This document shows positions 7,526 to 13,034 of a stretch of DNA of 13,034 nt, one piece after another. Origin of the DNA: Geodermatophilaceae bacterium (GTDB taxonomy: Bacteria > Actinomycetota > Actinomycetes > Mycobacteriales > Geodermatophilaceae); the NCBI GenBank assembly GCA_013811975.1, contig JACCUF010000239.1:1-13034 (forward strand). The letters run 5' to 3'. The position numbers and the translations under genes are program-made. Under the pieces are notes generated by a model. That model saw only the letters and a list, made by a program, of their open reading frames with translations, made no database searches and was not told where the DNA came from. Numbering within the stretch: position 1 is the first letter of the stretch; each line of letters opens with the position of its first letter.

Positions 7526-7550
7526 CCCCGCATCTTGCCCGACCAGCCAT

Positions 7551-7587
7551 CGGCACAGGGCTGGAGGACTAACCTCCGGAAGTGCCG
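7551..7587. repeat. Two-tier inverted repeat spanning the DUF1015 start codon in a divergent intergenic region
   Basis: The outer arms are CGGCAC (7551-7556) and GTGCCG (7582-7587), a perfect 6-bp match. The inner arms are CTGGAGG (7561-7567) and CCTCCGG (7573-7579), seven pairs with one G-U, around a 5-base centre ACTAA. The GTG start of DUF1015 (7582) lies in the outer arm and the only nearby GGAGG lies in the inner arm. It may be a dyad operator between the divergent genes or, if transcribed, a hairpin hiding the start. Confidence 0.6.
7570..7575 (+). promoter_or_regulatory. Putative -10 element for a leaderless DUF1015 transcript
   Basis: TAACCT fits the actinobacterial -10 pattern TANNNT and ends six bases before GTG 7582, the usual geometry of a leaderless message whose first base is the start codon. 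No convincing -35 is seen. It overlaps the inverted repeat, so a repressor bound there would block it. Confidence 0.4.
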
Positions 7588-8874
7588 ACAGCCCGATCGC
7601 CGGGCGGCGACCGCCTCGAGCTCTTCCCCTTCGTCGCGACCCGCTACCGCGATCCAGAGCGCCTTCGCGCCCTCACATCACCGGCCTATGACCTCATTGC
7701 GCCGGATGAGCGGGAGAACCTGGCCCAGGCCGACGAGCACAGCATCGTGCATCTGACCCTGCCCACCTTCGGCGCAGACGACGCCCAGCGCCGGCTGAGC
7801 GCCTGGCGGCGCGACGGCGTGCTGGTTCCCGATTCGGAGCCGGCTCTGTTCGTCTACGACCTGGTCGAGTCCGGCGCGGGTCCGAACCGGCTGTCAACCC
7901 GAGGCTGGGTCGGCTCGGTCACCCTCGTGCCGCCCGGCTCAGCTGCCATCTCGCCACACGAGGCCACGATGCCGGCGCCGGTTGCCGATCGTTTGCGGCT
8001 GCTGGCCGCGACGCAGACCAACCTCGAGCCCATCGTGCTCACGCACGACGGCCCACGGTCGGTCTTTGACGAGCTCGCCCGTGGCTACGTCGATGTCGCC
8101 CAGCCGATCATCGACCTGCTCGACGATGGCGGTGTTCGGCATCGACTCTGGCGGGTCGCCGACCGCGAGCACGTCGAGGCCGTACGTGCAGACTTCGCGG
8201 ATCGACGGGCAGTGATCGCCGATGGCCATCACCGCTACGAGAGCTATCTCGACTATCAAGCACTGCAACGCGCCACGGGGGCCGGTACTGGCCCATGGGA
8301 CCGTGGACTGGCCCTGCTCGTACCAACGCAGGCGCACGGGCCGCAAGTACAAGCCATTCACCGCGTGGTTCCAGACCTGCCCCTGGATCGAGCAGCGCTG
8401 GCCGCAGTCGGCGCCTTCCGAGTCACCGCGATCGGCCCGATGACAGCAGCCGAGGCCGACGATCTCCTCTCACAATCGCACGAGACCACCGTGCTACTCA
8501 CCGACGGGAGCACCTGGGTCGCGCTGACCGACCCGGAGCGCGCGCACCTGCTGGCCACCACCTCAGCAGACCTCGCCGCTGCCTGGTGGAACCTGGACAT
8601 CGCCCTGGTGGACGCGGGACTGATCGAAGGTCTGTGGGCAGCCTCGGGCACAGTGGCCCTGCGACACTCCACGCCATCGGCGATCGCGACCGCCCGCGAC
8701 CGGTCAGGCGTCGCGGTCCTGGTCCGGCCCACGGCTGCCGCAACGGTCCTTGCCCTGGCTGCGCGCGGTGTTCTGATGCCCCGCAAGTCCACATTCTTCG
8801 TGCCGAAGCCGCGGACCGGTCTTGTCATGCGTTGCTTCGTCGACGAACTCGACTATCCGGGGCCGGCACGATAG
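7582..8874 (+). CDS. DUF1015 family protein
   Basis: The only plus-strand gene in the window: 430 residues, normal for DUF1015 (PF06245). The N-terminus has the family signature of a basic/hydrophobic start followed by LTSPAYDLIAPDERENL (about 32-48), then HEATMPAPVADRL (about 126-138), IADGHHRYESYLDY (about 212-225), and a C-terminal STFFVPKPRTGLVMR (about 401-415). The ADGHHRY motif is the strongest family mark and looks like a metal or phosphate site. No enzymatic activity is established for the family; it often lies near serine/phosphoserine or NAD-related genes in bacteria. GTG at 7582 is the first possible start, since an in-frame TAA at 7570-7572 closes the frame upstream. There is no properly spaced Shine-Dalgarno. 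It is divergent from the alpha/beta hydrolase and convergent with the SSB paralogue. Confidence 0.93.
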   Translation: MPTARSPGGDRLELFPFVATRYRDPERLRALTSPAYDLIAPDERENLAQADEHSIVHLTLPTFGADDAQRRLSAWRRDGVLVPDSEPALFVYDLVESGAGPNRLSTRGWVGSVTLVPPGSAAISPHEATMPAPVADRLRLLAATQTNLEPIVLTHDGPRSVFDELARGYVDVAQPIIDLLDDGGVRHRLWRVADREHVEAVRADFADRRAVIADGHHRYESYLDYQALQRATGAGTGPWDRGLALLVPTQAHGPQVQAIHRVVPDLPLDRAALAAVGAFRVTAIGPMTAAEADDLLSQSHETTVLLTDGSTWVALTDPERAHLLATTSADLAAAWWNLDIALVDAGLIEGLWAASGTVALRHSTPSAIATARDRSGVAVLVRPTAAATVLALAARGVLMPRKSTFFVPKPRTGLVMRCFVDELDYPGPAR

Positions 8875-8880
8875 TCACCG

Positions 8881-8925
8881 CGCGTTCTCCGCGTTCTCCG
8901 CGTTCTCCGCGATCTCCGCGATCTG
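8881..8925. repeat. Five tandem copies of a 9-bp unit between convergent genes
   Basis: Three perfect copies of CGCGTTCTC (8881-8907) are followed by CGCGATCTC and CGCGATCTG (8908-8925). The array lies entirely in the 76-bp gap between the DUF1015 stop (8874) and the SSB stop (8951). The CGCG core is self-complementary. No T-rich terminator tail accompanies it. Confidence 0.9.
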
Positions 8926-8950
8926 CCGATCGCCGGCGTCAGGGTGGCCG

Positions 8951-9328
8951 TCAGGCGGCTCCGGTGGTCACCGGACGACGGCGCGGCTTGGTGGCCGGCG
9001 CCCTCGAGACCCGGCGCACCGTGCGTACGTCGACCTCGTAGGCGCTACGCGTCCCGAACTCGCCGCGCCAGAATCGGCGGTGCAGGGCGCCGTGCAGCTC
9101 CAAGACGTCCCCGGGCGCCCAACCAGCCGCGGCTTTGATGGCCGCTGCCCGGAAGCTGGTGCATTGGAGGGAATCGGTGCTTTGTCGACGGACGGCGGCC
9201 GGCGGTCGCCGCACGACGATCCGGAAATCCACCGCGACATCTCCGCTGGGCATGGTCTTGTGCACTGGTAGTTCCGCCAGCCGGCCGATCAGATGCACTT
9301 CGTTGGTGTCGATGACCGCCAGGCTCAT
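8951..9328 (-). CDS. Single-stranded DNA-binding protein paralogue (short, no acidic tail)
   Basis: A 125-residue protein. The OB-fold SSB core is visible: N-E-V-H-L-I-G-R-L at 9-17, a central VDFRIVVRR (33-41), CTSFRAAA (56-63), WAPGDVLELHGALHRRFW (69-86, the beta strand/GD turn typical of SSB) and YEVDVRTVRRV (96-106). It binds single-stranded DNA by family. Unlike the main actinobacterial SSB (about 165 residues) it has no Gly-rich linker and no acidic D-D-D-x-P-F tip; it ends in basic K-P-R-R-R. It is therefore a second SSB-like protein, of the kind found alone in many actinomycetes, and not the replication SSB that sits between rpsF and rpsR. The start is ATG at 9328 with GGGGAC 5 bases upstream. 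It follows the membrane gene after 109 bp and may have its own promoter there. Confidence 0.88.
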   Translation of the reverse strand: MSLAVIDTNEVHLIGRLAELPVHKTMPSGDVAVDFRIVVRRPPAAVRRQSTDSLQCTSFRAAAIKAAAGWAPGDVLELHGALHRRFWRGEFGTRSAYEVDVRTVRRVSRAPATKPRRRPVTTGAA

Positions 9329-9437
9329 GGCGTCCCCGGTTCTCTTCTCGGCGGGTCCCCGGATGGGCTCCCGCGACTACCGGATAAGCGTCGATGATCC
9401 CGGCCGTCAGAAGACGTGCCTCAGGGCACTTGTGGAT

Positions 9438-9896
9438 TTAGCGAGGGGTTGTGGAAAGCCGGGAACCCCGCCTGGCGCGGACCCGACCCGCGACCTCGGC
9501 GAGGGCTGCGCCAAGCAGAACCAGCAGGCAGGCCGCCGCCCAGCCGACCAGGTAGTTCCGTCCGAGCAGTGTGGGGTTGCCCGCTTGCGCGCCGGGTTTA
9601 CCCAAGAGCGGCAGCGCGATCAGGGTCAGCGAGGCGATGCTCACCAAGGCGACGAGCGGGACGCGGCGTCCGGTGACCGACCAGCGGCGGGCTACCAGCT
9701 TGCTGGATACGGCGATCGCTGGTGAGAGAACGAAGTCGTGCAAGAACAAGCCGGCGGCGAGCCAGAAACCCACCCACAGCAGGTTGACGAAGTCGATGCC
9801 AAGCAGGTTGAACAGGCCGACGCCGACCAGGACGAGGCCGCCGACGCCGATCGCAAGACGCGCAGCCGGGGCCCCCGATGTCACGGGGCGGGTCAT
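9438..9896 (-). CDS. Four-helix membrane protein of unknown function
   Basis: A 152-residue integral membrane protein. Predicted helices are at about 12-32 (rich in Gly/Val/Leu), 37-58 (W-V-G-F-W-L-A-A-G-L-F-L-H), 79-98 and 115-138, with a basic N-terminal loop and basic C-terminal tail (R-V-R-A-R-R). By the positive-inside rule both ends lie in the cytoplasm. One His and one Asp sit together at the end of helix 2 (LHDFVLSP), a possible cofactor or quinone-facing spot, though a single His does not make a haem site. The start is ATG at 9896: ATGA overlaps the stop of the molybdopterin gene and GAGG lies 7 bases upstream. It is the last gene of the chain of overlapping genes, so it probably works with the redox protein, perhaps as a partner or assembly factor. 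I do not recognise a named family. Confidence 0.8.
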   Translation of the reverse strand: MTRPVTSGAPAARLAIGVGGLVLVGVGLFNLLGIDFVNLLWVGFWLAAGLFLHDFVLSPAIAVSSKLVARRWSVTGRRVPLVALVSIASLTLIALPLLGKPGAQAGNPTLLGRNYLVGWAAACLLVLLGAALAEVAGRVRARRGSRLSTTPR

Positions 9897-11140
9897 CCGA
9901 TGACCTCGATCCTGGTGACCCACTTCGTCTGGAGTACGCCCGGGCGGCTGGGCGCGATCAGGCGGCACGGGAACCCATGGTCGCGCACCAGCTCCTCGCC
10001 GTTGAGCCGCAGGGCGAGCAAAGTCAGCGGGTCGGCCGAATGCTGAGTCGGGAGCACCGACTCGCCGAAAGCGGCCTGGGTCTGCAGCGAGATGATCCGC
10101 AGCCGCGACTCCGCCGGCGCGTCGACGGCCGCAAGCAGGTCACTGATCCGGACGCCGGTCCATTCAGCGTTGGTGGACCACCCCTCGACACAGGTGATCG
10201 GCAACGCGACGGTGCGCTGGGGCATGGCCCGCAGTTCATCCAGACTCCACGTGCCGGTGGCGGTCTCGGAGACCACGGTGAGTTCGAACGCCGACCCGAT
10301 CGCCTGGTCGGTGATACCCGCCGCATCAGCAGTTCGGTTGATCGGGACCCCCTGGGGCCCGGTTCCGGTCGACGGTGAGAGCACGGCCAGCTTGGACAGC
10401 CAGGGAATCGACCCGCCTGCGATCGACAACGCGGCCAGCCCTGACGCGATGTAGGCCGAGCGCACAACGGTGCGGCGCGGAATCCCGTGTTTCTCAGAGG
10501 TCTCTGCCGAGTCGGCTTCTGCACCCTGGTCAGCACCGCCTCCCGCGGGCTGGTCCGCTGGGTCCTGAGAAGCCACAGCTTGAGGCTTCTCGTCGGTCTC
10601 GGCGCTGGACACGGGCAACGACGAGTCGTCGGCTTCCACCGGCCGGGACAATGCCATTCGGATGACCGGCAGCTTGATGGCGATGTGCAACAGCAACGAT
10701 CCCGCGGCAACCCAGGCCACCGCGAAGTGGGCGGCGCGAAAGTCGAATGGCCAGATATAGACCTTGGCGATGTTCAGGACGCCGATCGTGAGTTCGAAGA
10801 TGACCGCGGCGACCAGCGCTGCGATGGACAGCCGTTCCAAGGCGTGTACGACGGATTTCACGGTGGGTCGGACGTACAACCTCGGGTAGACCGACCAGAG
10901 CTTGACCAGCAGCAGCGGGATGGCCGCCACTCCGCTGATCACGTGCGCGCCCTGGGTGACCCGGTATCCCCAGGACGGCCGGGTCGGCCACGGGAACCAG
11001 ACAAGGTCCTGGGCTGCGTGCGAGAGCAGTCCGGTGATGAAGCAGACGGAGATCGCGATGCCGAGCCCCACGCCGACCCGCGAGGCGACCGCCGGTGAGC
11101 GACCCCGGCTGGTGAACGTCTCCTCTCGCGGGATCAGCAT
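9893..11140 (-). CDS. Molybdopterin-dependent oxidoreductase fused to a cytochrome-b-like membrane domain
   Basis: A 415-residue protein in two parts. Residues 20-160 carry four membrane helices (about 22-40, 62-82, 103-125, 137-157) with histidines at 41, 66, 101, 138 and 152, as in haem-b membrane domains. An acidic, Gln/Ala/Ser-rich linker (about 166-218) leads to a fifth hydrophobic segment (228-250) preceded by PRRTVVR, a Tat-like twin-arginine motif. From about 275 to 415 comes a sulfite-oxidase-type Mo-cofactor domain with ITCVEGWS (Cys317 as Mo ligand), WTGVRISDLL and the end G-V-L-Q-T-K-W-V-T-R-I-E. The layout resembles a one-chain version of MsrP/MsrQ (YedY/YedZ), with the Mo domain outside the cell. 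The substrate is unknown. I chose ATG at 11140, sharing one base with the methyltransferase stop (TGATG); GTG at 11155 would add five residues. Confidence 0.9.
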   Translation of the reverse strand: MLIPREETFTSRGRSPAVASRVGVGLGIAISVCFITGLLSHAAQDLVWFPWPTRPSWGYRVTQGAHVISGVAAIPLLLVKLWSVYPRLYVRPTVKSVVHALERLSIAALVAAVIFELTIGVLNIAKVYIWPFDFRAAHFAVAWVAAGSLLLHIAIKLPVIRMALSRPVEADDSSLPVSSAETDEKPQAVASQDPADQPAGGGADQGAEADSAETSEKHGIPRRTVVRSAYIASGLAALSIAGGSIPWLSKLAVLSPSTGTGPQGVPINRTADAAGITDQAIGSAFELTVVSETATGTWSLDELRAMPQRTVALPITCVEGWSTNAEWTGVRISDLLAAVDAPAESRLRIISLQTQAAFGESVLPTQHSADPLTLLALRLNGEELVRDHGFPCRLIAPSRPGVLQTKWVTRIEVIG

Positions 11141-11820
11141 CAGCGAGTGCACCACGGCGGCGATCCACGACCCAGCAGAGCGACCCAGCGATCAGCACGC
11201 TGATCGAGCCCGTTGAAGCTGAGACCGGCGTGCTCGGCCAGGTCGCCGATCGCGTCAGCCGCCACCCGGGCCCATGGAAACCAGGAGCTGACCATGTCGT
11301 CGACCTCGAGCCGGATCAGCCGGCTGCTGACTCCTTGTCCTGGCGGGTCGACCTCGACGACAGCTTGTCCCCCGGGGGCGAGCATGGTCTGCACTCGACG
11401 CAAGAGGGCGACCGGGTCACCGCCGATTCCGATGTTCCCGTCAGCCAGCAACAGATTCGGCCATCTGCCTTGTCCGGGTACCCAGGAGAAGACATCCCGA
11501 CGCAGCGCGGTGGCCCCTCGCTGACGGGCCAATTCCACCGCCTCAGCGGAGACGTCGATGCCCATGGCGCTGACGCCTTTCTCGATCAGTGCGGCACAGA
11601 GCCGACCTGGCCCGCAACCGACATCCAGGGTGCTGCGGGTGCAGTGGGCGAGCAGAATGTCGTCGTCGAGGCCTGCTGGCTCCAGCCAACGGGCCACGCA
11701 CATTCCCATTGCCTGCCCCTCGTTGTCGACTGCGCGCAGGCGACGGCTGCTCAGCCCACGTTCGTAGACCGTCACCGGATTCAGTCCTGCAGAACTGATT
11801 GTGTCTGCTCCGATGTTCAT
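11140..11820 (-). CDS. Class I SAM-dependent methyltransferase
   Basis: A 226-residue soluble methyltransferase with a Rossmann fold. Motif I is LDVGCGPGR (65-73), the acidic residue at the end of strand 2 is Asp89 in GIDVS, motif II/III is around NLLLADGNIGIGGDP (122-136) and motif IV around LAPGGQAVVEVDPP (147-160). The N-terminus has Y-E-R-G (19-22), common in this actinobacterial subgroup. The acceptor cannot be read from the sequence: small molecule, lipid or sugar are all possible. The start is ATG at 11820, whose ATGA overlaps the upstream gene; GGGAG lies a few bases before it. Its place between a nucleotidyltransferase-fold protein and a redox protein suggests one biosynthetic or modifying pathway with them. 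Nothing resembles the Cys-rich arsenite methyltransferase ArsM; only three cysteines are seen near the fold and one at the end. Confidence 0.9.
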   Translation of the reverse strand: MNIGADTISSAGLNPVTVYERGLSSRRLRAVDNEGQAMGMCVARWLEPAGLDDDILLAHCTRSTLDVGCGPGRLCAALIEKGVSAMGIDVSAEAVELARQRGATALRRDVFSWVPGQGRWPNLLLADGNIGIGGDPVALLRRVQTMLAPGGQAVVEVDPPGQGVSSRLIRLEVDDMVSSWFPWARVAADAIGDLAEHAGLSFNGLDQRADRWVALLGRGSPPWCTR

Positions 11821-12515
11821 CGCACTCCCTGTGATCTGAGCGCGGCTGACGCGTGCAGGCCGGGATGTTCAGCCGAGATGACCTTGGCGTCGTCGAGGGT
11901 GTCCAGATCCCGCAGTGCGGCAACCAATCCCACCCGTGCCCCGACGGTCTGCAATGCGGCGAGAGTGAGCGTGCCGGTGTCCGAGCGAGACGTCGGTACA
12001 TCGGCGAGCACGGCTGCGTGGGACGGTTCGGAGGTCCCGCACACCCACCAGCCACCGTCTTCGGCCGGGCCGAGGATGGCGTCGACATCCGACCCGCAGA
12101 GAAGACGAGCACTGTCCTCGAGCAGGTCAGCGCTCACGTGCGGAGTGTCCATGCCGATCTGCAGGACCCGGCGGGCCCGGTCGTCGTCGGTACGGCCGAG
12201 GCGGGACGCATCGAGGTGGGCTTGGGCCAGTCGATGCCCCAGCCCACCTGAGGACTGCCCGATCACCCGCCAGTTGGCGACCTCACGACGAAGCTCCGAC
12301 GTGTCGATGACTCCGGTGTCGGCCAGGTCCCCGGTCAGCGCCAGGACCCGGTGGCTGAACACAGATCCGGCGACCAGGAGGGTGTCCAACAGTGCCGCCG
12401 CGGCCACTCGGGCGGCACCGACGTCACCGAGGTCCGCAGCCAACCTGGTCTTCACCGCACCGGGGCGAGGAGCCTTGGCGACGACAAGCACAACTACGTC
12501 CGGACAACCACTCAT
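11817..12515 (-). CDS. TIGR04282/DUF2064 family nucleotidyltransferase-fold protein
   Basis: A 232-residue protein of the GT-A/CofC-like fold, often labelled 'arsenosugar biosynthesis glycosyltransferase' after its co-occurrence with arsenic genes in some bacteria. It opens with VVVLVVAKAPRPGAVKTRL (7-25), the phosphate-binding loop; IGMDTPHVSADLL (120-132) replaces the usual I-G-S-D-C-P-x-L, and LGPAEDGGWWVCG (148-160) replaces G-P-A-x-D-G-G-Y-Y-L. Conserved Lys, Arg and both Asp positions remain, so it is probably active with a nucleotide or phosphosugar. The true donor and acceptor are not known, and the arsenic link need not apply here. The start is ATG at 12515, overlapping the glycosyltransferase stop as ATGA; the frame runs open upstream to 12632 but only through the neighbour's antisense-like frame. 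No clear ribosome site, so coupling is likely. Confidence 0.88.
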   Translation of the reverse strand: MSGCPDVVVLVVAKAPRPGAVKTRLAADLGDVGAARVAAAALLDTLLVAGSVFSHRVLALTGDLADTGVIDTSELRREVANWRVIGQSSGGLGHRLAQAHLDASRLGRTDDDRARRVLQIGMDTPHVSADLLEDSARLLCGSDVDAILGPAEDGGWWVCGTSEPSHAAVLADVPTSRSDTGTLTLAALQTVGARVGLVAALRDLDTLDDAKVISAEHPGLHASAALRSQGVR

Positions 12516-13034
12516 GGCATCGCTGCCGCGAAATCTCGCAGTGCCCGAGCGGTCCCCGCGATCGAGCCGGTGACTTTGGAGCGTCCGGCTGTGCGCGGTG
12601 CGTAGTCCACGTCGACTTCGCGCACCTGCCAACCGGCTCTCGCGGCTCGGACCAGCAATTCAATGGGGTAACCAAACCTTCGATCTTCGACGCCGAGCTC
12701 GAGCAGCGGGATCCGTCGAACTACTCGGACCGAGCCGAGATCGTGTACCCGAATCCCGGTGCGCTGGCGTAGGCGCGCTGCAAGCACCGCATTGCCGACC
12801 CGGGCGTGCCATGGCCAAGCGCCCTTGCCGGTCGGTCGGCGACGTCCGATGACCAGGTCCGGGCGGGCAGCACCATGGGTAGCTCCGTAGCCCGGGGACG
12901 CTGCGGAATTTTCGAGGAGGGCAACCATGGCAGGTAGCTGGCCGGGATCGACTGAGCCGTCGGAATCCATGAAGCAGACGATGTCGGTACGGGCGGCCAT
13001 CAGCCCGGTATGTACCGCGGCGCCATACCCAGGG
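12512..13034 (-). CDS. Family 2 glycosyltransferase (C-terminal part, cut by the window edge)
   Basis: About 174 residues are visible; the gene begins beyond 13034. The segment opens G-Y-G-A-A-V-H-T-G-L, continues with DIVCFMDSDGSVDP, the GT2 metal/nucleotide-sugar D-x-D region, then LVIGRRRPTGKGAWPWHARVG, and ends with VEDRRFGYPIELLVRAARAG and a short tail without membrane helices. This is the dolichyl-phosphate-mannose-synthase-like branch of GT2, which transfers a sugar from a nucleotide donor, often to polyprenyl phosphate at the inner face of the membrane. The in-frame ATG at 13000 is internal, because the family motif GYGAAV lies before it. The stop overlaps the next gene by 4 bp. The N-terminal nucleotide-binding strand is not in view, so intactness cannot be judged. 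Confidence 0.88.
   Translation of the reverse strand, partial: PGYGAAVHTGLMAARTDIVCFMDSDGSVDPGQLPAMVALLENSAASPGYGATHGAARPDLVIGRRRPTGKGAWPWHARVGNAVLAARLRQRTGIRVHDLGSVRVVRRIPLLELGVEDRRFGYPIELLVRAARAGWQVREVDVDYAPRTAGRSKVTGSIAGTARALRDFAAAMP

Noticed and set aside
6835..7533. Second minus-strand frame with an ATG overlapping the alpha/beta hydrolase
   Set aside because: The other frame carries the catalytic triad; this one is Pro/Arg/Ser/Trp-rich with no motif.
7530..7535. CAAGAT (minus strand) as a -10 for the alpha/beta hydrolase
   Set aside because: First base departs from TANNNT and no -35 is visible; kept only as a remark in the gene entry.
8925..8937. GCCG-ATCGC-CGGC inverted repeat next to the tandem array
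   Set aside because: Four base pairs, expected by chance in GC-rich DNA.
8295..9041. Plus-strand frame with repeated Ser-Pro-Arg units
   Set aside because: The repeats are the 9-bp array read in an off frame, and the rest is a shadow of DUF1015.
9416..9429. GTGCC-TCAG-GGCAC hairpin after the four-helix membrane gene
   Set aside because: Only five base pairs and no T-run on the minus strand; too weak to call a terminator.
9431..9458. Two DnaA-box-like words (TGTGGATTT and TGTGGAAAG) 19 bp apart
   Set aside because: Each departs from the consensus, one lies in coding sequence, and no origin genes or AT-rich region are nearby.
11230..12573. 447-codon plus-strand open frame across the methyltransferase and TIGR04282 genes
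   Set aside because: Antisense to two recognised genes; low-complexity Ser/Arg/Thr-rich translation.

Overview
The window is high-GC DNA with strong actinobacterial character. GTG starts are frequent, genes are tightly packed with 4-bp ATGA/GTGA stop-start overlaps, and one gene block is collinear with the Mycobacterium tuberculosis Rv1692-Rv1698 region (HAD phosphatase, small protein, tlyA, NAD kinase, recN, steA, steB). Protein divergence from the mycobacterial sequences I remember points to another actinomycete lineage; I cannot name the genus. Fourteen protein genes are supported, two of them cut by the window edges. Thirteen lie on the minus strand and one on the plus strand. I see no RNA gene, insertion sequence, prophage, CRISPR array or tRNA.

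Right part (13034 down to 9438, minus strand): five genes chained by 1-4 bp overlaps. They are a family 2 glycosyltransferase (C-terminal part only), a TIGR04282/DUF2064 nucleotidyltransferase-fold protein, a SAM methyltransferase, a membrane protein joining a cytochrome-b-like four-helix domain to a sulfite-oxidase-type molybdopterin domain, and a four-helix membrane protein. This is the least understood part of the window. It looks like one translationally coupled operon combining sugar transfer, methylation and envelope redox chemistry.

Middle part: a short SSB paralogue (minus, 8951-9328) converges on the only plus-strand gene, a DUF1015 protein (7582-8874). The 76 bp between them carry a 9-bp tandem repeat. 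The DUF1015 start region has both a possible leaderless promoter (TAACCT six bases before GTG) and a two-tier inverted repeat that covers the start codon.

Left part (7525 down to 1, minus strand): alpha/beta hydrolase, HAD-IIA phosphatase (glycerol-3-phosphate phosphatase type), a low-complexity protein with a Lys/Ala/Pro-rich tail, a 95-aa small protein, TlyA rRNA methyltransferase, NAD kinase, RecN, SteA and the first 30 codons of SteB. Most junctions overlap by 4 bp or are separated by under 60 bp, so one or two long transcripts are likely. The TlyA-NadK-RecN-SteA-SteB order is a known conserved actinobacterial neighbourhood linking ribosome modification, NADP supply, recombination repair and cell-envelope/division functions.
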